Below are positions 11,635 through 22,617 of a DNA stretch of 64,000 nucleotides, piece after piece. A model generated the notes under the pieces. That model saw only the letters and a program-made list of their open reading frames with translations. It did not search any database and was not told the origin of the DNA. The stretch is taken from NCBI GenBank assembly GCA_037178675.1, contig JAYMGJ010000187.1:33489-97488 (forward strand). Direction: 5' to 3'. This stretch comes from Scleroderma bovista. Taxonomy: Eukaryota; Basidiomycota; Agaricomycetes; Boletales; Sclerodermataceae. The first letter of the stretch is position 1. Every line of letters begins with the position of its first letter. The position numbers and the translations under genes were made by a program.

Positions 11635-14600
11635 CTAGTATGATAGCGCAAAGTAAAACTGTTTTGACCAGTATTTATTCAGCCAGAATTCACTGGAGGC
11701 CTCATAGCTATTTTCACGCATCAAACGAGGGTGAGCTTCCTTCCTGAAGTTGGGAATTAAGTGGGTGGGAGATCGAACCTGAGTAATGGGAACCACCTCT
11801 CCGATCCTGCTTCTATCAGCCCTGACCGCACATCGTAACATGTGCATGCCTGTCCTTGGGTGAACATTGCTTACGGTTCCCTGTTGAGGAACAATGTTGA
11901 AGTGCTGGACGTAAGCTAGAAAATGTTCAGATGAGAGGGGATGAAAAATCATTCGTAACTGAATGATGGAATGGCCTGATAGATCAATCAGCCTGATAGT
12001 AGGTGCTACTATGCCAAGGGGACATACCATTGAGACCACATCGTGGCCAGTCGCTCCACGGCTCTGCATTTATCACAGCTGCATCGTACAGACCATAAGG
12101 GCAGGATGTAGAAGGAGGGATGGCACAGAGTGTCTGTGGGGCATCAGGAACCTTGTTATCATGATATTGCATTTGTTGAACGTGAATTTTGTGCCATATT
12201 TGAATGCGGTCAAAAGGCAATACACAATCTCCCCCCTCATTTCTGGCTCCTGACGTAGGATGAGATGCTCCGTTCTCCAAATGACAGAAAAACTCGAGTA
12301 AGGCTTGGCAGAGACCCGGGATCTTAAACATATCAGCCACATCATCAATATTGAGGCAAAGCAAAGGCTTGGAAGCCAGATGAAAGGCAGTTGTATCATT
12401 TGAGAATGTACAAAATGGTTTGATGGCTGTGGGGATACAGCCCCATTGAAGCACGTCAGCTATTGCGAAGTAATTGCTGACAGGGAGAAATGCTGCCAAG
12501 TGGTCTGCAAAGGATGAATCTTCTGAATCTGGTTCATGCCTGTCATCTGTCCCCAATGGAAGTTCATCTTTGTCGTCCTTGCCATGGTTTACTTCACTGG
12601 CTTGGGAATGTAAGTGTGTGGCAAGATCAAACCGAAAGCATTTCTCTGAATGATCAAGATAGCGTGCAATCTGACTGTAATAGTTCTGATTGTTTCTAGC
12701 ATGAGCAGGAACCTTGATTTCCTGGATGTGTGCATGCTCAGTAATATCAGCAGACCACTGTATAACCGCTCCAGAATCACGTATGCTTGGGATGACGCTC
12801 TGGAGTAACTCCAGCTTGGGAATAGTCCAAGAGTCCTTCCAAGCACCTGTGCGCATGATAGCGTCCTTGTGATCGTGGAATTCCTGCAACGACTTTGCAA
12901 GGTTGGCAAGAGAATGATCTGTAAAAGAGGGCGCTTGGGCTAGATACCGGAAGTCAAGGAGTGCGCAGATAGCAATGAGGAATCGGCATGGAACCAAGCC
13001 AGCGATGACACCAATGATATATTGTTGGACGGCGCGGTGATCACGGCCAGTAACCTGCTTGAGTTTTGAAATACCCTCTGTAAATGCTCAGTAGCCTACA
13101 ATGGTTTGAAGCACTGAAAAATGAAAGTCCACCTCGGAGGCACCAGCACAATGGATGCACCACTTCATGTCATAGTCCCAGAATAATTGGTGGAAATGAT
13201 GGAGGAACTCAGGGGTGATGAATTGAGATGGATCCGATAGTGGATACATTTTCCAGAACGGCTCAATAACACCGTTCAAACAGAGTCACTTGATGATCTT
13301 CAAAAAGTCCTTGTAGTCAGATGGAGAGCATTCTGCACAAGCAATTTCAATTGCCGCCAGTGTAATAGTGCTCATGCGCGCAGGGTGGCGGAATGGGTCG
13401 CTGAATTCCTTTGACATTGCTGTGGTGACTGGAGATGTCTTCGGACTTGTTGCAGCAAGAAGACTTTCCTCAGGTGTATCAGCTATCCAGGAAGCTAATG
13501 GAGTGAAGCAGTATCTTAAGTTACCAACCAGGTCACTCATCATGACTCCAACAGCTGCAGCTATCTTTAGGGGGGATAGCAGTTTATTCAGGACTTGGTG
13601 AGTGAGCTGGTCTTGCAGCAGACTGTGAACACGAGTGTTCTTGTGAAGAAATTTGGTGATAGGAAGGAGAGCAAGAAGGAGGTATCCATGGAGTGAAGTT
13701 TTGCTGCGAATGCTCGCATCAATATTTGTGAGGCTTATGAGAACTGGGTGGGCCATGTGATTCCCGGTAATGACTGAGATATTTGTCTTGTCCAATGAGA
13801 GGATAACACCCAAAGTCGTGGCACCAGTGGGGAGTACATCCTGCAAGTCCAGTTAGTATCGCAAATCTCCAGAAGAGAAACTTACCTGAATTTTCCAGGC
13901 CCTATCGCCACTCAGTCACTCATCGTAGATTCGGCAAGTTTTAGCGGCAGACGTCCAAACTTTCCATGGGACAAAGGATATGTGCAGTGTGAGGAGCGGG
14001 TTACTGAGAAGAGTTTGGAGGCAGTCGAGCGGATTGCGGTGGAATAGACGGACTGGATTTTTTGTATGAACCTCGGTCTCTATGGTTTCACAAACCCAAG
14101 TAGGCCAGGAGGGAGAGTCTCTGCTAGAGCACAGAGCTGTTTTCCAGTATGAAAGGAGAGAGGGATTCGTTTGATCTGGAATTAAGTAAATAGATCAGAA
14201 GAGGGAGTTAGGAATAGAACAGATGGACTTACAATATCGAGCGATAGCAATGAATCGATTGCCCTTAAGCTCAGCCTTGAACGCAGAAGCCAAGAAGCAA
14301 ATTGCCACTCTTCGCGTGAAGCAAAGGGGAAATAAAGATTTATCGACCTCTCTTCGGCGTATCGATCCATCTGGAAAGCATCCATAAAGGTCTTCCCCCC
14401 TGGATACACTTTGCTGCATCCCTCGTAAGTCTCAGTGAACTTGTCCAATGGATCGCCAGCAACTCCGAATTCGCCCGAGTGACTATGGTGGTTATCATCC
14501 TGGTTACCAGGAGGCGTCCAACGACCTTCAGGGAAGTCGGTTTCGGTTTCGGGTATCACTCCAGATTCATCTACCATAAAGCGATTTTGATCGGGTTCGA

Positions 14601-14775
14601 AGAGTTGGTGGAGTGGATGAGTGTGTTCTTCCTCATGCCAGAGTGCACGGCATAAAGATATTGGCTGGTTCATATGTTGAAGAACATTTGTCTCGGAACA
14701 AAATTTCTTTCCGCATCTGGGACAGCTGATAGTCTTGGCTTTTCCGCGATTGGTTTTGGCTTTGGGCATAGTCAA
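11635..14775 (-). pseudogene. Plavaka transposase copy 2, near full length, three nonsense codons
   Basis: From ATG 14775 or 14769, the C2H2 finger CPRCGKKFCSETNVLQHMNQ is followed by an acidic linker and FASREEWQFASWLLRSRLSL. After two introns the core follows: LPTGATTLGVILSLDKTNIS (about 13830), LLALLPITKFLHKN, WIADTPEESLLAA, KTSPVTTAMSKEFSDPFRH, then PEFLHHFHQLFWDYDMKWC. Next come ISKLKQVTGRDHR, YIIGVIAGLVP, WSADITEHAHIQ, and the C-terminal domain with PLLCLNIDDVADMF and PFDRIQIWHKIHVQQ, ending at 11635. Three in-frame TGA codons interrupt an otherwise collinear protein: at YDE-stop-LSGD near 13918 (Trp expected), at IIK-stop-LCLNG near 13291, and at VGY-stop-AFTEG near 13088, where relatives suggest Arg. 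It is probably inactive by point mutation only. A FunK1 kinase follows 111 bp downstream. Confidence 0.85.
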
Positions 14776-14935
14776 CAGCTTGTCGTGGATGGCAAGGATG
14801 GCAAGGATGGTACAGTTGTACCCAAGCTCGCGAAGATTGACACCCGTTTGAGCACCCCACAGGTACAGTGTATATTGTGGTAAATTTTATTTATTGTTAG
14901 TAACTACTAACTACTACATGGACGGTGATAACTAC

Positions 14936-15292
14936 TTGCATGGGTTATCATCGCTGTCGTCATCGTGCTGGGGCTGTCATCATCCCAGTGCTGGTGGTGA
15001 CGGTAGAGTCATTGTTGCTGTTGTTCTGGTGCTGGTAAGTGCTGGTCCTCGTCCTCGTCATTGCCGTTTCCGGCGTCGCTATCAACATCATCGTGTTGGG
15101 GTGGATCGTCGCCGTTGTCCTGGTGGTGGCAATGGTCACGTTGTTGATGCTGGTGGTGATCGCCAACCAACGTCACTGGCTGTCGTCATCGTGCTGGGGT
15201 GTGGTGGTCATTGGCGCAGTTGTCTTGATATTGCCGATGGTACTGGTAGTGATCGCCATCGGCAGCGATCAAGTACTGTTCGAGGCTAGTGA
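14936..15292. repeat. G/T-rich low-complexity array 5' of Plavaka copy 2
   Basis: Irregular repeats of TCGTCATCGTGCTGGGG-like and GTGGTGATCGCC-like words cover about 360 bp. Open frames here give only Val/Leu/Ile or Arg/Gly-rich low-complexity translations, so I do not call a gene. Its character resembles the larger arrays at 62.9-64.0 kb. Confidence 0.7.
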
Positions 15293-16205
15293 GTGGTAGG
15301 GGACTTTCGAGCAGCTGATTGAACAGCTCGTATCGGTGACCTAGAGATCGCTGGAAAATATTAGAGGCTCAATATGCATCTGGACTGGGGGATGCAGACT
15401 TACGCTGAGCTGATGTCGATACACTGGGCATAGTGGGCAGCGCGCGAGTGATGTGAGTGGTGGTAAGGAACGTGGTGGCGATGGCGGTGGTGGTAAGGAC
15501 TTACGGGATGATTGTGAACACCGTCAGTGGGGTCGGCATCGCTGTGTTGGTCTGTCCTGGTGATGCTGGCAGGTCGTTGTCATTGTCCTGCTAAGGATGA
15601 AGTGCTTGTATTTAGTTGTCATCAGAATTTGAAGAACACATCACACCTGTGCCCGGATCGGCATTGAAGACGCCAATGCAGTGTGTGCTGTGGAGTGTGC
15701 CAGTGGAAGTCCAAAGAAGACGTATCGAGAGCCGCTGGAGGGACTGATGTCAAAGAGAGGAAGTGCAGGGTTCGGAAGATTACTTACCTTCCAGCTTCGT
15801 CTGTCGCTCAGGAGTCTGGTGGTGCACGATCTGCATAGGTTGGGCTGGGCCAAGTGATAGCTCGGCTAGGGCGAGGTGGAGCCACTGGGAGGGCGGGATA
15901 CCTGCTCGCCAGGAAGTCGTACACCGTCCAGGGTATCAGGGAGTGGTAGGTGGGTGCAAAGAGAGAGACGGAGGGCAGGTGATTCAGTCATGGACCCTCG
16001 TAAAAGTATGTGCGGGTGGATCGAGAACAAGAGAGGCAGTGCAGCACTCGCTATGACTTGCTGCTGGGGAGTTCTGGCACCTTCACTATGTATGTCTGGC
16101 AATAATCTTATGTAATCTGTCGTCTCTCACTGATCTACTCTCAGTATCATTGGAAACAGTGTTGCATTCGCGAGCACACCGTACAAATACAAAATTTGAC
16201 TATGA
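15293..16205. other. No supportable gene
   Basis: Several minus-strand splice-donor-like words (ACTTAC at about 15400, 15502 and 15782) hint at a decayed multi-exon gene, but the intervening translations have no recognisable domain. Confidence 0.3.
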
Positions 16206-17170
16206 CGTTCGATGTGGCTTCAAAAATTGTACGTAGCATTCCTTTCTTTCCTGCATCCGTGGGACGTTAAAGATTTACGTGAAGGTTCACGGCTCCGCAG
16301 CTGTGCTGAGCACCATTCCAGTTTCCGTTCATGCCTACTAGTAACCCCGTCTCGGTGAGCATGCCAACTTTCAAGCGCTAGATCCCCCTTACAAACATCA
16401 TGTGCTACATATCCTGTGCGAGATCGGGTGAGATTCATTTGGCATTCATTTTGCGAACCGAAGAGAGTGAATAAGGTGAGTGATTTATCTGTCCTCCTTG
16501 AATCAAGTGATGCCCTTGTTGACCCAGCAGTACCACCAGGTAGTGATATGTATGATACAGCACACAAATATCCAAATCGCCCGGAACCCAAGTACGCGTT
16601 TTGGCAGCCAAAAGTATGTCGAGAGCTAACGAGTCGGACATCACAGTGCCACACGTCATGGAAAAGGCAGGTGACTGGCATGCATGCGATGGGTCAGATA
16701 TCCACGTGCCAAGGAGCTGATTGAGAGTGTCATGCCAACCGACCTTGGGTTTGATGAAATTCTTTTTGACATCATACTGGAATATGGTATGTGGCTGTTG
16801 ACTTTTCCAGCTCTGTGCATATGTCCTCATGGGTAACCTGCCATTCTCCCATCGCCAGATTCTCACCTCCCTTCCACCAAATGATCAGCTGGTTTGCTGG
16901 GCCTTGCAGTATCCATGTCTGGCGCTTACTTGTAAGTCTTGTTTTGAAATCTATTCATGGAATCTTGTGAAGCCAAATGAGTAGCTCCGAGCCGCTGGCG
17001 TATTGCAATGGCATTGTACTTGCTCTCTACAAAGATAGAATTCGGACTCAAACACGTTGCGATGCAATGCCAAAACCTGGGCCGCATAAGTTTGGGGTAT
17101 GAAAGCAGAGTTGAAGAGTGCTCTATGCAACTTCTAAAAAGATGGTCAAGGATGTACTCCTAATAGAATA
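16206..17170. other. Decayed coding remnant of unknown family
   Basis: On the plus strand, 16580-16720 reads as a plausible exon (AAKSMSRANESDITVPHVME and HACDGSDIHVPRS). Another segment at about 16745-16790 reads FDEILFDIILEYG once a frame change is allowed. A further plausible exon ends before GTAAGT at 16931. I do not recognise the family. It may be the remains of a transposon-associated gene. Confidence 0.3.
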
Positions 17171-17270
17171 GCTAGCAATTCGCTGAGTAGTATAGTTGTG
17201 CGAATTTACACTTGACTACATAATCGCTTACTGCCCAGTGCCCACATATCTCACCTACCCACTAGACTCG

Positions 17271-17968
17271 ATGACGGCTACTCGGGCAAATCTACTTGAC
17301 ACTAGCATTCCAGGTGCTAAGGCCAGTAGTCAACCGTTTTTCTGTAACAAGCAATCGGACACCATCTTTCACCTGTCTCCATCTGCCCAGCTTCATGAAA
17401 ACACCATCTCTCCCATTCATGCCAACATAAATCCGGAGGACGACCGTCTTGGCTTTGTCGAGTGTGGCAGTGGGTTATCAGACAACGTATCCGAAAATCA
17501 AAGTCGTCAGGTGAGTTTTCACTCGGCGGCAAGAGCTTATAATTTCACTGATTACTCTTATACATAGTTTGATGACGTGCACCCTCATGCAGTTCCTACT
17601 CCCAGTAGCACCATTGAAGCCTACCTTCTACTCGAAGCTGCTCGTGCTGATCGGCAAGTGTGGCTCACCCGACAAAATCTCGTCCATCAGATTATCCGCC
17701 GCAATACACTTACACTTCAATATAACCGCGTCATGTTGGAGAAAGCTCAAGACGAGCTATGCTCTGCCGATCGCTTTGTGGGGCATGTTCGTGCTACAAT
17801 CAGACAGAGTGGTGTTACGACAGCCTGTGAATATGCAATGCGAGAAGATTACTCGTCTGCTGCAATTTCAGGTGAGCCTCACCTGGGCCAGTCATTTTCC
17901 ATTTGTTTGATTCAAATTCGTTGCCAGGCTCACCTCAATCAGTGCTACTTGATGTGATGTTAGATTAG
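17271..17968 (+). CDS. Small three-exon hypothetical protein, 194 aa
   Basis: The exons are 17271-17510, 17568-17871 and 17928-17968. Each border is GT..AG, and the joined length is 585 bp with no internal stop. The N-terminal half is polar and looks disordered. The second exon is Glu/Arg/Leu-rich and probably coiled-coil (YLLLEAARADRQVWLTRQ, then ALEKAQ-like VMLEKAQDELCSADRFVGHV). Similar coiled-coil proteins of unknown function are common beside transposons in mushrooms, from memory. It lies between the array 5' of Plavaka copy 2 and the second half of copy 1. No function is proposed. The intact frame in a decayed region is notable. Confidence 0.6.
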
Positions 17969-17989
17969 TGCTACTATATGTTCTTATTG

Positions 17990-18165
17990 TCTTACTAGTA
18001 CTCTGTGCCAATCTGTGAAATTTCGAGACCCAGTCATGACAGACTGCAACAGACTGCAACAGCAACAGACTGACAGCCTGTGCGAGCCTGGGATATTACT
18101 GGATGTTGTTGGCAGTCTGTCACTATTTGTCATCTTGGCTAATTGAAAGGGCTGTTTTGCTGATG
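17990..18165. other. Subterminal-repeat-like spacer
   Basis: Contains repeated ACAGACTGCAACAG and GGCAGTCTGTCAC words resembling transposon subterminal repeats, and shares CCAATCTGTGAAA with the tandem duplication at 5479-5664. It may be the right border of the insertion that splits Plavaka copy 1. No terminal repeat or target duplication could be fixed. Confidence 0.35.
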
Positions 18166-19905
18166 TTGGCAGTAGTGAAGTCGAAGGTAGACCCCTCTGA
18201 CATTAAGGCTTACCTTCATGAGGCACAATAATTTTGCCTCAATGGTGTTCACAAACCATTTTGGAGAAATGCTGCTTTGTGCTGCCCCAGTATTTTTCTT
18301 ACCCTGGAGATCCTCCACTATCTACATAAATTCTTTTGGGACCATGATGTGAAGTGGTGCTTGCAAATTGTCAGCGATGCTGAAATTGACTTTAGGCTCT
18401 CTGTATTACAACCCACAGCCGGCTTTCGCCACTTCAAGGGTGAAATTTCTAAATTGGAACAGGTCACTGGTCGTGTACACTGCGATGTTCAGCGTTACAT
18501 TGTTGGTATCATTGCAGGAGCAGCACCTCGCAAAATTTTATATGCCATTTGCGCACTCATGGACTTCTGTTATCGAGTACAATCCTATCTTATCGACAAT
18601 GATGATCTGCAGCAGATATCTGCTGCACTGGATGAGTTTCACAGACATAAGTAAGCTGTCCTCAACTTTGGCACACATTGGGGCAAGGGAAGCAGAATCA
18701 TCGACAACTGGTACATACCCAAACTTGAGCTCATGCAAAGCTTTGTGCCTAGCATCAGGAACATCAGAGTTTCCATCCAGTGGACCGCTGACATGACAGA
18801 GCATGCCCATGTCACAGAGATCAAGACACCTGCAAAGGCCAGTAATAATCATAACTATGACCCTTAGATATGCTGGTATCTTGACTGCTCCGAAAAGTGC
18901 AGGATGTTTGAGCTCGCTACATCACTCATGGAATCCAACACAGCTTCCCATGGTATTATGCAAGGGGGACTCACAGCTGAGGAGTCTGACTTGGATGGCG
19001 ATGAAGACACCACTTGTATCAAGGGGGTTGGGCTTGCGCAACCTATCACTAATTACTTCTCTATTGCTACTTCTCTCACGTCCAAACACCCAGGATCCAT
19101 TCCCCCTCCCCTTCAGAGCTTTACAGCAAATGGAACTGCAATCAATCTCTCATACAACCTATCCTTACGATGTACCAACATCGATGATGTTGCAGAGAAA
19201 TTTGGCCTCCCTGACCTTCGTGTTGCCCTTGCACACTACCTTCACTGTGAGCAAACTTATGGTTCAAGTTACTCTCATCCTATCGGTGGCCACCATCATG
19301 GAACAAGCTATCCTGCTCTGCCATTTACAGAAGTCCAGGTTTGGTTTAAAGTACACCTACAGAACACAGCAGTACACAATGCGGCAGAAGTACTCCCAGC
19401 ACAGACTCTTCATTGCTCCCCTCCCTGCGACACCTGGACAATTGGTCGTTATGATGCAGCCATTTTCAATGCTGTTAATAGTGCTGCATGGCCAGCGGAT
19501 GGCCTAAAAGGTATGTAAAAGAACCCCTCCCTTATGTTAATCCACTAAGTATTTATTTGCAGGACATGTGTTGGCCAGATTTGTCTCATCATGTGCCCCC
19601 TTGGTAAGAAAGGAGCCAAGTGGCCCTGGACAGACCATTTCCTGGTGTACATCCAACATTTTGATGTAGCAGGAGAGGATTCTATGCAAATGCAGATACT
19701 CAGGTGAGCGAAGCGATCAAACGGTGAGCACCTTGGCGAAGTCATTCCTCTGAACCAAATTCGAGCATTTGCACACCTCATCCCTCATTTCGGAGCTGAT
19801 GCAGATAATCGTTTGACAGCATTCAACTCTTTGGAATATTCCACGGAATTCTATCTGAATAAATACTTTGACAAGAATACATACACTGCACTTAGCCCAT
19901 TGTAG
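18166..19905 (+). pseudogene. Plavaka transposase, 3' half (continuation of copy 1 or a separate copy)
   Basis: The reading starts at AVVKSKVDPSDIKAYLHEAQ, which continues exactly where the 5' half at 3998-5355 stops. A TAA stop at 18229-18231 is followed by FCLNGVHKPFWRN, LHKFFWDHDVKWC, DAEIDFRLSVLQP, GFRHFKGEISKLEQVTGRVH, DVQRYIVGIIAGAAP and ICALMDFCYRVQ. A short frame break lies near 18655. VSIQWTADMTEHAHV and YDLATSLMES-like text come next, and the C-terminal domain reads LSLRCTNIDDVAEKFGL and PFTEVQVWFKVHLQN. It ends STEFYLNKYFDKNTY and stops at 19903-19905. This C-terminal end matches copy 2 (SSEFWLNKYWSKQFY). The orientation equals that of the 5' half. Confidence 0.8.
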
Positions 19906-19947
19906 TCTAGTATTACCAATTGTAAATGACATCAGGTACAAGCGAAT

Positions 19948-20985
19948 ATGGGAACAACTGCACATGTTTTATCATTTCTGCTTAACAAATGGCACCACGA
20001 CAGGCTAAAGGGTGCACAAAGTATTCAACAATTGACACTGCGGTCAAACTTATGGGCTCTCTCCCTCCTCCAAGAGAAGGGTGCACTGTCGAAACAATGG
20101 ACAAATTCACAGCTTCAGAACTCAGAAACGCTATCATCGACAAAGCTATGCCTAAAAATCCTGCGTTATCTGAGAGGCCTTAGCTTTGTTTTAGATGTCA
20201 TTTTTTTGTTGACCAAGGAATTGCTAAACCTTTCAAGTGCAATCACCGACTCTCTGACCATCCCTCTGGAAACAATCCATCCCTATGTTCGTGATATCTC
20301 CCTGGCTTTCAGATGTGATGGTCTATCAGAGACCAGTCTTGTCAAGCTCTACAATAGTACTACCAAGTCCTGAAATTGGATTCTCCCGGGGTTTGGATCT
20401 ACCCCCTCCCCTAACTCAGCCCCTGTACACTTGACTATCACAGAGATGCCTACCTCTGAGAAACAGGTGATCTTGTTTTGTTTAATCGTTTACAGATGGC
20501 CAACTGGAGCAAGATGCATATGCCCAGTTCTACAGGTGTTAATCGGATGCCGGACCTAGTTCTGGTGGACGATACAATAAAATGTCTTGACAAAGTTTCC
20601 TGGCGAAGTCCCAAAGTCATTGCCAAATATTCCAAGGAGTCCTATCACCCACGATCCTGCCTTGGCAAGACCATGGACACAAAGGCATGGCTAGTCCTTG
20701 TTGATCAGCCCTGGCGACGCTTTGTCTTGGGGCTCTCTCTTGTGAATTTGGAGCTACGAGTTCACTTCTACGACCACTCTGGTGGAGTCACCACCCCCCC
20801 ATTCAATATTCATACATGGCCTTCTGCACTTATCTATATTCTCTGTACTGTGTCGTTTGGCTGCCACTTGGCGGTAGGCTTCGACCTTACCATGGCAATA
20901 TTTCCTGCACCTCTGTGGAACCGTGAACTCTATGTGCTCTACACAAAACCCCGTCACAATACTGAAGGGCCACTGATAAATGCTC
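19948..20985 (+). pseudogene. FunK1 kinase N-terminal part, downstream of Plavaka
   Basis: A candidate start at 19989 (MAPRQAKG) lies 83 bp after the Plavaka stop, on the same strand. The frame is broken by stops around 20180 and 20370. From about 20550 the sequence is clearly the FunK1 N-terminal domain: MPDLVLVDDT, then KAWLVLVDQPWRRFVLGLSL, LELRVHFYDHSGG, PPFNIHTWPSA and FGCHLAVGFDLTM. The catalytic half (Lys segment, HRD, DFG-like) is missing; the sequence switches to another family near 20985. It belongs to a different FunK1 subgroup than the kinase at 8031-11523, because the equivalent segments share only scattered residues. Confidence 0.7.
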
Positions 20986-22332
20986 GCAAACCAGGTGTTT
21001 GGTGTGGAGGAGGAAAGTGGTGAAGATATGGAGGATGAAGGCATGGTTCCAAGAAAGCCTGTCAAAGGTAAAAGATGGCCACAGTTTAACCTCCCAACAG
21101 ATGCAGATGATGTGCCCTACATTCCAGTCATCCTGAATATGAACACCCAGGACAAAAAGGATGTATTACATGCATTCATTAGTTTTCATTATGGTATGTA
21201 AAAATATTCTATGAATCAAATGCTAAAAGGCTTGTGGTCGGATGGCACATATATATCAGGCAGGTATTGGCCTGCCAATGTCACATTCAAGGAACCCTCC
21301 AGGCTTACCAACAAAGAGGCCACAGAAATATTGGAGTGGTGGTGAGACAGGCAAGTGAGTGATCCCGCAAATACATTCAAGGTCAAGAGGTGGTTAGAGT
21401 CTGATGGATTGCTACAAGCCGCAGTTTTGAGTGCCAACTACAAGAGTATGGCAAAGAGAACAGGAACAAAGCCCACACAAGGTAAATATCATTTTATTAA
21501 ATTGGCAACCACTGAGAGGCATTGATAGATGTATCATATAATGAGGAGGACATAGAGGACATTCAGCCCCCTGTGCATCTGCATGGAAATGCTGTGGGTC
21601 CTTCTAGGGCTGGAGCAGAATCAAGGCACATCTGCAGTTGACATGATTTGCAAGGTAATTACATCTATTCATTCATTGGTATATTGTTGATGTCTTGCAG
21701 CAGATGCTGAGAGGAGCCACAATAAAAGGTCGAAACAGACACATGCTGGAAATGATTCAGAGGGTAAGTATGATTACTGTATGAACATACACTGATATAT
21801 TTTCAAAGATTCCAGTTCGGATCAGACTTATGGTGACTCCTCAACCAGTCACAATATTAAAGTGGGCCCACCAAATGCATCATATTCCATGTGTGCTGGA
21901 TCAGCAACAGGCAATGCAGCAAAGGAAAGATACAGGTGGGATATTTATTATCAATGGCAATGAAATGAACAAAAAATAGCAGGCCATGGGCATCCTATGA
22001 CCACAGGTACTGCAGTGGGTGTCAAACCCAAGCTGCAGGTAAAGACAACAGGTGAGAGTGTCCTTATGGACCCCCACATACAACTAAATGTATGTGGATA
22101 ATATTGATATGCAGACAAGAAAAAAGCAGTTGCAGATAAGAATAATCTGGCACATGCAATTGCAACCATGGCTGACAACCCACCTGTCACTCAGAAGACC
22201 AAAGGTAAAGGTGGTCCAATGATGTCACACCAGCAGTTATTACAATGTTTATGATACATTTATTTAGGTAAACAGAGTGCAATCACAGGGAAGAGTACTG
22301 TCAGGACTGGTTCTCCTCAACAATCTTACTAG
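20980..22332 (+). pseudogene. Uncharacterised basidiomycete domain plus low-complexity exons
   Basis: From ATG 20980 an acidic leader is followed by KGKRWPQFNLPTDADDVPYI and DKKDVLHAFISFHYG. After an intron-like gap the frame resumes with YWPANVTFKEPSRL, EATEILEWW and KRWLESDGLL (about 21250-21420). An in-frame TGA occurs at 21343. The pattern of a short His/Tyr block, then a W-P-x(3)-F-x-E/D-P-S motif and a charged tail, recurs in many mushroom proteins of unknown function, from memory. Further small exons with GT..AG borders continue to about 22332 (VKPKLQVKTT, KKAVADKNNLAHAIATMADN). Function is unknown. Confidence 0.45.
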
Positions 22333-22617
22333 AAGGTCTAGGGTTGCAGGGGACTAATGAGGAGGTAAGTTCAGACACTAGTAGGTGCTAGTTAGTGTGG
22401 AGAGTCAAGTCTGGGTTATATGAATGAAGTCCATGCACTAGGGGAGCACAGAAAGCAAGTCCAGGTTGTGCAGAGTAAGTCTGGACAACGGGAAAGTAGT
22501 CCAGAGTAAAGCACAGCTTGTCTGGAGCAAAGGACATCCCAGAGGTGGCTTTTGCCCTTGTGTGAGTAGGAGACTTGCTAGGATCAAGCATAGGACCAAG
22601 GGGACAAGATAGGATGG

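Noticed and set aside
14894..15299. Membrane-like Val/Leu-rich protein at 15039-15299
   Set aside because: Low-complexity repeat translation with no start context or homologous features.
16220..16866. Minus-strand proteins of about 150 residues
   Set aside because: Composition is not protein-like. The plus strand reads more plausibly as decayed exons.
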